Origin: Manduca sexta
Taxonomy: Eukaryota > Arthropoda > Insecta > Lepidoptera > Sphingidae
Direction: 5' to 3'
Length of the DNA: 64,000 nucleotides
NCBI RefSeq assembly: GCF_014839805.1
Contig: NC_051134.1
Coordinates: 12,493,170 to 12,557,169, forward strand
Shown here piece by piece: positions 51,126 through 62,778 of this stretch; positions within the stretch are counted from its first letter, which is position 1, and the number at the start of each line of letters is the position of its first letter. The position numbers and the translations under genes are program-made. Under the pieces are notes generated by a model. That model made no database searches, was not told the origin of the DNA, and was given only the letters and a program-made list of their open reading frames with translations.

Positions 51126-51258
51126 ATGCGACGACATAATAATGCAAATGAATGCGCCGGATTCTGTAAACCGTTTAGAGTTAGCCGCGTTCCTTTGCGC
51201 CGGCCAGCGGAGCTCGTCATGAACTGTCTCGCCAGGTTCCCCTACCATGTGGCTGGAT
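51126..51258 (+). CDS. Possible first coding exon of an unrecognised gene
   Basis: The frame opens at ATG 51126, just after an in-frame TAG, and a second in-frame ATG lies at 51219 (M-N-C-L-A-R-F-P-Y-H-V-A-G). It runs 44 codons plus one base into an excellent donor, T|GTGAGTAA. Without splicing it stops three codons later. The block 51150-51258 is clearly more GC-rich than its flanks. I do not recognise the peptide. Its end phase fits the candidate exon at 60489. A GC-rich repeat remnant is the main alternative. Confidence 0.3.
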
Positions 51259-51556
51259 GTGAGTAATTAATTAGAATACCTTTGGAAGAAAACATCTTGA
51301 GTATTCTAGTTGTTTTACGGACTACTCACTAATCAGTGTGTGGAAGTATGAAGTTAGAAAACGAATGTTTACATTAGTCCCAGATTTTCCCATAATTGCT
51401 TTGAGATTTAAGTTTTAAAAAAGGTGCTGAATGATTACTTTCATTTACGCGAATTTTAGACATTGAAATTAAACTATTTTCCGAATTTCATCGCGGTTTT
51501 TTGTACAATCATAAAATGCAGGTACATCTTGCAGTTTTGACTTTCGGACGACCAAC

Positions 51557-51662
51557 ACCTCAGTTCCACTGAGATCATGAAGGATGCAAAGTCTTCTAGA
51601 CGTCGGGAGGAAATTTTAATATAGAACACCGCGATAAATTCGGAAAAAGTTTTATTTCAAAG
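51557..51662 (+). repeat. Dispersed repeat ('aaagtcttctagacgtcggg' type)
   Basis: gagatcatgaaggatgcaaa, gtcttctagacgtcgggagg, aaattttaatatagaacacc and gcgataaattcggaaaaagt. It matches in order with 57713-57812 and, in reverse, with 43605-43675, so three copies of one family occur in this window. Confidence 0.6.
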
Positions 51663-54464
51663 ATATCTAACCTTATTAGAATTCCATTTAATTATAATAT
51701 AGATTGATTATTCTAAACGATTTTCTTTACTGTACCTATGTTGAATGATATAATATTACTATGTTATACTTAAATAGTTACTGACATAATGTCCAAAACT
51801 TTTAGTTTGAAGATATGATTATTTTAATAAAAAAATATTATATTTATATATAATATTAAAAATATTTGTGAGATATCCGATCAGCATTTCGCAACTCATA
51901 CCTAACAAGCAAAAGAAAAACGACCAGTGACAGCGTAAATATAAACGTAGACGTGAAAGTAAAGAAAATTTATTTTACCGTGTAACTTGATTATGTTCCG
52001 GTAATGTTCAAACATAACGCAACATCGGCGACGGTGCAAATTGCGAGTACGTCGGACTGTAGTAGGCGCCAGCTCCCAGACTGGCTTGTAGAGAGTCAAT
52101 TAGCATCCTCAGTGCGACCGGATTGTTAACATTCTTCCTGATGTATCCGTTCCCACATTCGCAAAGAAAAATGCTAAACACACGCCAAGTGAAATACTTA
52201 AGTAAACATAGGCGCTTAATACTTTTTCTTGCGATGGAATTTCACAGGTTGACACGAAGTGTCGCATTTAATATTTTCGTCGTAGAAATACTTATTTGTA
52301 ATTTCGCTTAAGTAATTTATATGCTGTAACATTTCGAAGACTTCTTCGTTGTAATTGTTTGTAGCCAAAGCAGAACGAAAGAAATCACTTCCATTGTCAA
52401 CAGCGTACAACCTAAGATCATTACTGATTTATAACTAACGGCCCTTATGAAATGCGACTGCGAAGTCGAATTGGCGCGTCTGTATCATATTTGTTGGCAG
52501 GCGAAAGTGTAGTCTACGCGCGCAGGCGACAATGGCAGTGAAAGCACTGCGCGGGCGCTGTTAGTCCACGTTTGTCGCCAATAATCATACGTTGCATCGA
52601 TATGTTCGCACCTTATGTATCATCTGCTATTGTCTATTATAACTTGACCGCTCGGTACCAATACCGATGCCAGAACTGAAACAGTAACCGGTAGGTAAAG
52701 GTTCCGTCACAGACGGCTGCCAATTTATATTTGACAATAGTTTCGCAAATTGAACGTGCATTGTTAATGCAAATATTGATGCATTTTGGTTATCAACTTT
52801 ACGTCTTGTTTTGACTTCTTGTTGGTGGGTCGTTGTAAAATGTGGACTCGTTTGTTGCATATTATCACTGATATTAGATATTTAGTCGTGGCTATTCAAC
52901 TTCACACTTGGTAAAGTTATAGGTGTAAATATTCAGACCATCTTCACTACGAGTCGTATTTGTTAATTTTCTAAGAACCTTTCATAATAATCGAGCAGCA
53001 TGTTAAATTAGTAAAAAAAATTAAATCGCCTTTTACCTAGCTCATACTTTCGATAATAAGGTACACGTCTAAAACAAAATGAGGAATGAAAATCGCTACT
53101 TTTAAGATATTCGAAAAAGAAATAACACTTTCGCTAATTAGGATGTGATGAATTACAAAGAACCAAGTTTTTGCTACGATCCATCTTAATCAGCCGTGAT
53201 AGATGGTGAACCTTCTCTGCGCCCTGACGAATTGTATAATTCGGCCACTGGAAACAATACCGAAATTGACACAGCATGAACTTAATTAACTACGCGATTG
53301 ACTTAACTTGTGATTATGAAAGACATTTATATTTTGAAATAGCTTGAGTAATCGTATTTTGACAAAAATATATGGAATGAGTTAAAAATTGATTTCTTGG
53401 CAAATTGTATAGGGCTGTATCGGTATATTGTCTTCTTGTCTTTGAGATATCTTCTCTAAGATAATTTATTCTGTAATTTCTAAAATATATTTATGACGGT
53501 GTTGTAACATTTTTCAATGTAATTATGAATTTATGTTAAAACATATTTTTGATTTCCATAACAAACGAATCAATCTCACGCCTAATTCTTCAAAATGCTT
53601 GCCACAAACAAATTAAAGAAGAACAATTATATAACGAAGCAATTAAGTGTGATGAAATGAACAATAAAATTAAAAGTATTATCTGGATCTCCGATGCAAA
53701 GGCTGTTGTGAAACGATGCATCCGCAGATAGCATCAGAGACGGCGCAGGGCAGCAACGCTTCTTTCTGAACTTGGAGCGAACTTACTTTAATTATTTTTG
53801 AAATGGCCGCATAATTAGTATAAAGCGATGTATTTTACAGGTTTACTTTTATAGCGATTACATAATTATCATATTTTTTCATCTATCTTTTAGGTATACC
53901 TTTATGTTGGTCTGCTAGCGCTTCCTGAGAGCTCTGACTTTTAGATTTATACATTAATTCTATCAAACCATTTTGGACAAACAACATGAAACAATATTAA
54001 CAAGTAATTTTAATAATAACAATATTAATTGTTCCTTTAAATTATAGTCTTAAAAGCAATTAGTTCATTGTAAAGGAAACAAAATAAATTGCAAATAAAT
54101 CGAGTAGCAACGCAATATAACATGATAATGCTTTATCAATAATCTGTTTAAGTAATTGGTTTATGTAACTAACATTTGTCACACAAACATGGCTTTTGCA
54201 ACTGTTCCTTTATCAACACAGTTATATTATCGTAGTTATCGATTATGTTAAATTTAGTTATTTCAGAGAATTGAACGCCAAAAATTAATTATTATGATAT
54301 ATACGTTAAAAAGTGTTAATATCATTTGTGTTGTTTTTTTTAAATTCATTATGATAGCTAATATTTAAACTCTTTCTTCTTTCTCTTTCTTTACAAGAAT
54401 AAGAGGTGATTACTTTGGTAATTAAAAAAATATATCAATATTATGTTGATCCTATATTTATATA
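51663..54464. other. Gene-free sequence
   Basis: Small GC-richer islands at 52040-52110, 52440-52575 (tctacgcgcgcaggcgacaa) and 53690-53765 have no supported coding frame. They may be regulatory. Confidence 0.45.
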
Positions 54465-54678
54465 AGGTCAGGGGGCCTATACCGTTTACAGGGGCATATC
54501 CGTCAATTTGCAATTACAGGCGTTCTTACTGAAGGACAGCTTTGATGCCCGTATAGACAAATTGAAGATTTTTTACTCTCTTACCTATAAGGCTATCGAA
54601 GCTGTCCTTCGAATAGAACGTCTGTAATTGCCAAAAAGACGGATATACCCCCGTAGACGGAATAACGCCCTCTGACCT
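54465..54678. mobile_element. MITE with about 85-bp terminal inverted repeats
   Basis: The left end aggtcagggggcctataccg pairs with the right end ...ggaataacgccctctgacct. Similarity continues inward through tatccgtc, caattacag, cgttct and gaaggacagctt on both arms, leaving an interior of only about 40 bases. The folded form would be a long hairpin. There is no ORF. Confidence 0.7.
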
Positions 54679-55667
54679 AACACTCCTGAGAAGCATGAAG
54701 CGTCACCTGATGTTTAAAGCACACTTTAAAAGTGGGTAACGTCTATTGAGATTCACTTAAAGGTCATATATCCCATATAATGAATAGCGAAACACAATGG
54801 TCCGACAGTGAAATGTCGAAAGATGCCCGTGGACAAAATGGACAATGGCTCTTTGAATGCTGTCGGTTGTACTGAACGATGGATCTATTGAAATGTTATG
54901 AAACATCGTCGATTAGCCTATGCCCATGTTAATGGTTTGGTAATTCACTACCAGTAAACGGTTTAAGGGCGAAAGAAGTTTCTATAAGCCTCAATTTTGC
55001 TTTGTCGACTGCTGTCGATTATATCTGGGGATTTTGAATAGGTAATATTTTAAAGGGTTTTCTTATATGACTGGAAAAATATAGGGACCTAGATATTTTA
55101 TGATAATCTTTGAATTTAAATACAATATAAATTTATTGTTTGCCTTCCAAGCAGATAATTTGACAACTGGGTATTATAAAAAAAATTAAAAATATTATGC
55201 TTTCCAGGAATCCTAGCTGATGACACGAGTTAAAGATTTTACTTAGAAATAAGTGTTTACATTTTATGTTGTTAATATATTTATACGTCATAAACAATCT
55301 TAACACGTGATTATATACTTCAATCACGAAACAGAACCACGTATTTACACAAGCAGATGATTTAAAACTGTTAATAGGTCAAATAATGCTAAAACGTACA
55401 ATGACCATGAACTATTTGCTTTGAACATAACGTGGTAATCAGTTTTAATTTACGATGAACGTCGTGTATAAGCGCCAAGAATGTTATACAGCGGAGACGC
55501 CAGGTGGCGTGAGTGAAGCATTTATTTTAATGGCACACATTATAATCAAAACGTTTCTATGTAATCTTCCAATTTATTAGAGTTAAATACGCGTTTATTT
55601 GCAATCTTTTTGAATGGTCAATTTTCTATTTGTTGAGTTGCTTAATATTGCCAAATGATTTGTAATG

Positions 55668-55920
55668 ACTGCCTTGGTGGCGTAGTTTTATTTGGTGTGT
55701 AATACTGTACCGCTCCGAGGTTCGCGGTTCGATTCCCGGGTCGGGTGTAGTGATATTGGGTTTTTCTACTCAGTATAAGCCCGAGTCAATAATTTGTGTC
55801 TGATATTGCCATAGGCTTTATCATATCATAGGACGGAATACGCTTGGCTAAAAGTGGGGTGCCCTGGTTGCATTATGCCTACCCCTCAGGGTAGAAAGAC
55901 GTAGTGTATGTGTGTTTTGT
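55668..55920 (+). mobile_element. tRNA-derived SINE (family B)
   Basis: Has the same order of parts as 11674: actgccttggtggcgtagtt, B box gcggttcgattcccgggtcg, gtgatattgggtttttctac and catcataggacggaatacg, with a TGTGTGTT end. The B box is closer to tRNA consensus than in the other copies. No clear target-site duplication was found. Confidence 0.82.
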
Positions 55921-57219
55921 TTATAATACGTCTATTTCTAAATTTAATTCTAAAATAAAAGTGCGGAATTCTCACCTCAAAACAGAAGGGTCTTTTCAAA
56001 CGCGGAGCGGCACATTTCAGGCAGTATGTTTTAGAGAAAAACGTCTTTATATTGTGTTATGAATTATAATTTATCCATATTTCAAAAATGGCCATAAAAC
56101 GCAAAGCATGATTATCTCCCGATAGTGTTGTACTTCATAAATTATCAAGCATTACACAAAAGACAGTTATACCAGTTATGTCGTATTAGTCTTATTATTA
56201 TTTGATATGATATTAATAGTCTGTGAACTATAGAAATCATTTTAAAACGGTAAAATGTTTATAGTAGTGATTTCGTAGAATGTGGTGAGTCAATCGATAT
56301 TGACCGAGTTATTAACTAATGTAAATCAACCATAAAATATATTTTACGGTGTCGCCCTACAATACATAGAAGTGCTTTAGTCGGAGTTTGAACTAGTTCA
56401 AGTTTAAAGAGGTTTATGGCATGGTGGTTATGGTTTGCATCATGGCGGTAACGTGAGCGAATATTATCGAATGCAGTTCAACTTCTCGGGGCTATTAAAA
56501 ATTGACGAGGAAAATAATTGAGATCAATTTGCTACGTGAATTAATGTGAGCTGTGTTTTTTTAGTAAGGAAGAGCAAAAGTGTGATTAAAGTAATAGACA
56601 AGGAATCAAAAAGCATTACAAAATGATAAAAAAAAACCCGGAAGTAAGTTGATGACAATTTGTCCTTACATTATCTTATGTGAAACTGTCATATTTGGCA
56701 CTGCTACTTGTTCACATCAGTGCAGTCACACTTAGACGATCTTATCGTCATATCGTGTACAAATTCCAAACTCCAGGTGGATATCGAAAAGAAAAAAAAC
56801 ATTATCACTTTACCCAACCCTGGGATTTGAACCCGAGACCTCAGTGCGGTAGTTGTACCACACATGCAATATAACTCCGTCACGGAGACATAATATATTG
56901 GTTTGTTAAACAATACGAATAAACTGTTACTAAATAATCAAAAAGTTTTTAAAAATAAAAAATAGCATCAGACTTCTGTTAAAACTTTAAAAAAATATAC
57001 GTCGAATTGAAAACATCCTTTTCTTGATATCGATTCTAAACAAAGATAGAATATAGATCATCGTTTATACAACTAAAATTAAAAAACTCGGCAGGTGCTA
57101 CCCACACGTAATCGCTCAGTTTAAGCTAAAGACACTAGGCCGTATGTTTTTGTTAGCGTTTTTTAATATATCGGTGTATATTTTAATACATTTATTTTTC
57201 TTTTTGCGATGAGGGACAA
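55921..57219. other. Gene-free sequence around the reverse SINE relic
   Basis: AT-rich. Nothing recognised apart from the element at 56715-56891. Confidence 0.5.
56715..56891 (-). mobile_element. Family B SINE relic, reverse orientation
   Basis: On the minus strand, ctccgtgacggagttatatt, gaggtctcgggttcaaatcc and ggaatttgtacacgatatga appear in the same order as in the + strand family B copies. The internal spacing is altered and the region around 56790 has diverged to A-rich sequence. Short ORFs on both strands across it (56680-56913) are by-products. Confidence 0.65.
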
Positions 57220-57223
57220 TTAA

Positions 57224-57503
57224 GGTGGTAGCTCAAGGTCCATTTTCATACATTTTGTTTCGGCTTTAATCTGGGTAACTAAACAAGTATTGGCAAGTAA
57301 AGAATTTAAATTCACGTCTAGTTAGTGATTAGTTCTCGCAGTTGAAAGAAAAATGTAAAAATAATTAATAATCATGGATATTTCGGCCTTTAAAATTTAA
57401 TATGACGAAATTTTAAAGGCAGAAATATCCATGATTTGACTTGTTTAGTTACCCAGATTAAAGGTGAAACAAAATGTATGAAAATGGACCTTGAGCTACC
57501 ACC
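57224..57503. mobile_element. TTAA-flanked MITE (piggyBac-like) with nested palindrome
   Basis: The 65-bp ends (57224-57288 and 57439-57503), starting ggtggtagctcaaggtccat, are inverted repeats with two mismatches. TTAA stands on both sides (57220-57223 and 57504-57507), the target duplication of the piggyBac superfamily. The interior carries its own 29-bp inverted repeat (57370-57398 against 57408-57436, one mismatch, 9-base loop). No transposase is present, so the element must have been moved by one encoded elsewhere. Confidence 0.8.
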
Positions 57504-57712
57504 TTAAGTGTGCCAGTTCTGATTTTGTTTTATTCTGTTAATGATTAATTGTCATCGGTTATTCGATAACAATCAAAAATCGAATCTAGAATATCAATAT
57601 TTTTTATCCAAAAGATGTACTAAGCTTCAATATTTAGGGTTTTGAAAATGGTTCGGAACGTAATTATGTTTATGCGAATGTTAGATATTAAAATAAAACT
57701 ATCTTACATATT

Positions 57713-57812
57713 AGAGCCCCGTGACCATGATGGCTGTAAAGTCTTCAAAACGGGGGAAAATTAGAATATAAAAAATCGCGATAAAATCCGTAAAGTAGTT
57801 GTATTTTAACGT
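57713..57812 (+). repeat. Dispersed repeat, second copy of the 51557 family
   Basis: gtgaccatgatggctgtaaa, gtcttcaaaacgggggaaaa, ttagaatataaaaaatcgcg and ataaaatccgtaaagtagtt keep the word order of 51557-51662. It starts about 200 bases after the TTAA-flanked MITE. Confidence 0.6.
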
Positions 57813-60488
57813 TTAGGGTTCTTCTTAATCGGCAAGGGTCTTATTTGTGTCTATATAAATTATAAGGCTAATAGTAAATTATTTTAATATCATAGCTTTA
57901 CTATTTATAGTTTAGCTGGAAATGCGACTCTTCTGTAAATAGAATAACCAAGAAAATAGATACGTGAAGATATTCCATTTTCTTTCTTATTGCACCATAA
58001 TAATACAGCCCAGAATGCCGGACAGTTTTGTACAGATTATAAAGGCATCATTTGTTAAGAATCCTCTGGCAATAATAAATGATATAAAAAGCGATGTTAC
58101 GCAAATTACGTAACATTAATCGTATCTCGTAATAATCCCATTTGTCAGGGAGATAGTATCGCTCGTCCCGCTGGCCGCCGACCGCTGACCGCTTCTACAA
58201 CAATAAACTCGCATAACAGAAAGTGAAAACAATTAGGAGATTGGGAGATCATCACCAACTTTCGCGATCATATCGTCTCCGCGTCTAATGACGACAACCT
58301 TGTTGTCTTTTCAATAGCCAGCCTGAAAGCCGTCAATGCAGCACCAACAACTGAACAGTCAACTCGTCGAATGAAATCTACCAATCGTGCTATACTATCT
58401 CGCTTCAATCTAAATCCAATTAACCTGTAACAAACATCCGTTCCTTTTTTAAAATCGTTATTAAATTAAAAAGGTGTCCACTTTCTAGATGAAATTTTCA
58501 GATGTCGCTGCAGAAATTTATTGAACATGATTGAACAGTTTGTTATTCTAAATGAATTTATTGTCGATGTCGATAAAAAAATATCTATTATTTATCTACG
58601 CCTTTATTGCTGACATTTGAACACATTTGCCTATAATTTATGCGTATACAATCATCGCATACAAGCCATAAATAATTTTTATTGCAGTCGTAAGAAATCC
58701 ATGGCAATTTTCGCGAGAAATCCAGCAAACGTTTGTAATATATCGAGAGTCGCCCGAAGAAAATACCTCATTATATAAGACTGCATGTTTCAAATAGCCA
58801 CGTAATTACGTGTATGTGCATGTAATATATCAAACTTCATTATCGGAGAAGGTACAATCATTCTCATGTAATTCTTTTTTCTCGAGCTCTAGAAACGTGT
58901 AAATGGCGTGCAGGATCTAGTAATTGCGCTTAATGTCGTCCTAAAGGCTATTCAGTCCCTTCTCAATACGATATTTATTTTATTTTAATTCGGGTTTCGC
59001 CCACAGTGTTTCTCTAGATTTTATCTTGTCACGGCTTTATTCATTGTGAGTACCTGGCCTTAATCGTTTATTAAAAAATAAGATTTACTTTTGCATTTTG
59101 GCTTCTTGCAATTATGTTATATTTACGATGAAATCTTGTTACAAAGTTTGTTTTGTTACCGAAAAGTAATTTATGTTGCAACTATACATTTATTGCAAAA
59201 TAGAGAGTTTTTCCTTTCATTAAATTTATTTTAATTGCGGCGAATGGTGTAGCAATGGAATAGACGAATGTCTTAGTGCTTTGATGTATTTTAAATGTTT
59301 GTATTCGTCGATTTAGGCATAAATTTAATTAAATCGAATTACCGACATTTGTTTGCGGCCTGATTCCAGTTGGGTTTTCTGGAGTGGTAAATCTTTTATT
59401 TTGATTACGTTGTAGATTAATGTTCCTATACCTTATACATAATTTAACTTTATTATTATTAGACATTTCGGTTTAATACTATACTGTTTCATACCTTTTA
59501 CTTATAGCATGTGATATGTTAGAACATCAGTTTTGTGAATAAAATAAAGAAAAGAAATCAATGCTGTTTCACGTCTTTAATAAATTATAAGAAATAACAT
59601 AAATATTTAAGGGCTTGTTTCACAACTTCTAAGTAAATGCTATTCGTCAAATAAATGTATAAGCCAACAGAATGTAAAAGTCATAACTTATGCTCTCAAA
59701 TAAATGGCAATTAAATAAAATTTACTTGAAACTTGTGAAGCAGAACCATAGTATATATTAACTGTTGGCGTGCAAGAAATATTAAATAGTAGAGGAGGAG
59801 TTACGTATCAAATAGCGGAACCTCGCGAACCCCCCTCCTCCCTTCCACGACACCCCGATTGTTAAAAATACAAACAGGAAAATCTTTCTTAAATATTGTG
59901 AACCTTTGTAAACCAATAACGAAAACAAAATAAATAGTAGTTAAGTAATCAGCCTAAACAACTATTATAATATATATTTGTAAGCTACCAAAGCATTTTC
60001 GGCTGCATCCACAGGATCGTAAATATAAATACCGTTAGAATACAAATAAAATATATAAATAAAAGTGACTTCCGAGTACAACACGGATCGTATTTCGAAG
60101 GTACAGTTGACGTTGAATTTAACATAACGTGATTGGAGTCCATTGTTGTACCTGTATTTATGATTGTGTAGAGCATAACGTTTGGTGTAAATCATTTAAC
60201 ACGATTGTCTTAGTTGTTTAGGATGTCTTGTGTGAAGAATTATTTGTATGAACAAAATATTTATTCTTTAAAATAAGTTTTAGTGGCGTTTTTCGTTTAG
60301 GTTTTTGTTAATTTAGAGTTGTTTAACTGAAAATGTATTCTAAAACCAAAAACACTGCAATACCTTTATATAAGTTTCATAATAACTGTATGAAAATAAA
60401 ATTTGTAGGATGTTATAAGTAGCTATTTGTGAAGTTATTCTTGTATACAATGTTCATAGTATTTATACGACACTTACCAATCTTTCAG
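57813..60488. other. Gene-free sequence
   Basis: A GC-richer patch at 58160-58400 (ccgctggccgccgaccgctg) has stops in all frames I read through it. The element at 59611 is listed separately. Confidence 0.45.
59611..59746. mobile_element. Small inverted-repeat element, degenerate
   Basis: gggcttgtttcacaacttct followed by aagtaaat pairs with atttacttgaaacttgtgaa followed by gcagaacc in reverse complement, about 21 of 28 positions. The interior is about 80 bases and itself has a related repeat (caaataaatg twice). The arms are the type seen in short insect MITEs. No clear duplication. Confidence 0.45.
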
Positions 60489-60685
60489 CAAAAGAACCTA
60501 TTCTTCTCGAAAAGACTGGTAATGCAATGATGACGCCTGCCGATCTTTATTTACGACGGAGATTACTTACTATACAGCAACCTGATCGTCCACCCCTTTT
60601 TACTTTAGAATACCTCCATTTTAGTATTTGTTCAGGTAGAGTACAATTTCTATTCCTAAACCATAACCTCCTTAGACGTTATCAG
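60489..60685 (+). CDS. Possible internal exon of an unrecognised gene
   Basis: Flanked by the acceptor aatctttcag and a strong donor, TATCAG|GTAAGC; a weaker donor lies at 60634 (TTCAG|GTAGAG). Taken with two leading bases, the frame is open throughout and includes P-A-D-L-Y-L-R-R-R-L-L-T-I-Q-Q and F-T-L-E-Y-L-H-F-S. If joined to 51126-51258, the leading bases CA complete a Ser codon and the exon ends on a whole codon. I do not recognise the sequence. An overlapping minus-strand ORF (60656-60913) is the competing reading. Confidence 0.33.
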
Positions 60686-60820
60686 GTAAGCCACGTTGTA
60701 TCTTATTTTGTTAATATTAAGTATTGCGGAAGTCTGGCATGCCTTCACGTAGAGTGCGCCCGATACGGCTGTCATGAACAAAACGTCTTGAAATTTATGA
60801 ACCCTTTTGTTTCGCAATAA

Positions 60821-62549
60821 CATAACTTTCGGCCCTTTTGTCGATAGTTCGCATCGGATATCTAACAATATTACACGGTCCAGTTCTATCTTTAGATGTG
60901 TTATTTCATTCAAGCAACTGGCTAGATAAAAATAATTCCTGTTTCAAAAAAATATTTTATAACAGTTCACCACTAAACAAGAATGAAACCTTATCGTATA
61001 CAACGTCAATTTTGTGATGTAGTTGGAATTACAAGACCTCCATGGTCTGATAGATCTCAGTCATTGAGGTATCAGAAGTTAACATAGTCGAACCCGCAAA
61101 CATGTGGAATTCTGAGGATAATAATAGAAAGGAATAAATCAAAGAGAAAACCAAGCAAATATTGTATAACACATGAAAGTAAAACTAGTAAAGTGTCGAG
61201 CTTAATTAGTGAGTACCATTTTTGCCACTCATGGCACTGTCAGCCCGGTTTGACGTCAAGCCATCATAATATTTGCCTGTCAAAATATTTTGACACACCG
61301 CGCGTAACTATGCAAATACCATCTTGATCCTCGTCATATATCACTTGTACATCTCTATGAACGGTAGCTACTTGTATTCTATTAATTAACTGTCAATCTG
61401 TCTGCTTTCCACTTGTCGATAAGAAAAATACTTATGCGAATTATATAAATTTTGATTGTGTTTTTGTGTTGAATTTTTATTGATGTCCTAAGCGGACCCT
61501 ACTTTAAATGTCAAATCAAGTTAGTTACCTAATGTAGTGTGGTAACAGATCGTTATAGAGATGTTTCAAGTTTCAACATTTCACGTATTCCTCTTGTTAA
61601 ATGTAACAAAGATGTGTGTTATTTCTGAACTCTTTGTTTTTATCGCGCGAATGATTACCTTAAGTCACAAAAAATATTTAAGGATATAATTGATATTCAC
61701 AAGCGGCTGCCATTCAAATGCACGTTTCTTTTTGTATTTTATTTATTCCACTGCATGTCATTATCATAAAATGAGCGCATTCCTAAAACGTGCGACATTA
61801 CTGCAAGAAGTCCTATACATTCAACACCACACCCGTTTCTAGACATATTTAAACTTCCATAATACTTGGTATTCATTCATGAAAGCATCTCATAGTCTAT
61901 TAAATGTTACCACATGTATGCTAATATTATCTAATTACCTAAAACTTATCCTTAAGTCATTGATCACGAAACCCGGCCTGTCAATGATGTAATGTTTAAA
62001 AAATTGACTGGTAAAAGTAGTTCGATTGCGAAGGAACGGTTCCATCTAATTAGCCACGTGTTACGATACGAAAATAAATCAAGTTTGTTTGTTCATACAC
62101 CTTGATGATATTTAAATAATGTGGGTGAACGATTGATTTAGGGTGTCGTATGTTTAAAATATTGTTACTATTTGACAGGATTAATTAGATTTTGATGTTT
62201 GGTAGGATTTCGCAGGTCGAATGAAGTCGGGGTATTAGACTAGTGCATGCGGATTATTGGTTTTGCGCAACTGTAACGGTTTACAAATTAGCCTCTCGGT
62301 TTTATCTGCGCATTAAATTATTATGTTAAGTGTAAGCATATAAACGTTTCTCATTAGATGGAATGGATACTTCCTGATTAGCTTTTAAAAGGATGTTCAA
62401 AGGTGCCGATGATCAGCAATATTATAACACACGGTATGATACCATATATTTTTTTATTTATTTACATTTAATTGACTCACAAAGTTACTTTTCATTGAAT
62501 TCAATTATCCTACGAAATAACGGGATATACAACTTTAAATAAAAATACT
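60821..62549. other. Gene-free AT-rich sequence
   Basis: No exon recognised that would continue the candidate at 60489 in phase 0. Confidence 0.45.
61278..61295. repeat. Perfect 18-bp palindrome tgtcaaaatattttgaca
   Basis: Self-complementary without a loop, as for a homodimer binding site. It may also be chance in AT-rich DNA. An 18-base tgacgtcaagcc-containing stretch lies 30 bases upstream. Confidence 0.4.
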
Positions 62550-62778
62550 ACTGCCTCGGTGGCATAGTTGTATTACGGTACGACTGCAGTGCTGATGTCT
62601 CGGGTTCAATCCCTGGTCGGGCAAAGGTATATTGCGTTTTTCTACTCAATATCAGCCCGTAGTCGGAATCTGCCTGATATGGCGATAGCGTCGCAACCTA
62701 TCACATCATGGGACAGAATACACACAGCGGAATGAGGATCATTCGGAGATCAAAGGCGTGAGTGTATGTGTATATAAA
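62550..62778 (+). mobile_element. tRNA-derived SINE (family B)
   Basis: actgcctcggtggcatagtt, then ctcgggttcaatccctggtc, ttgcgtttttctactcaata and gatatggcgatagcgtcgca, finishing in gagtgtatgtgtatata. Part of the 3' body is shortened relative to the copy at 55668. Confidence 0.8.
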
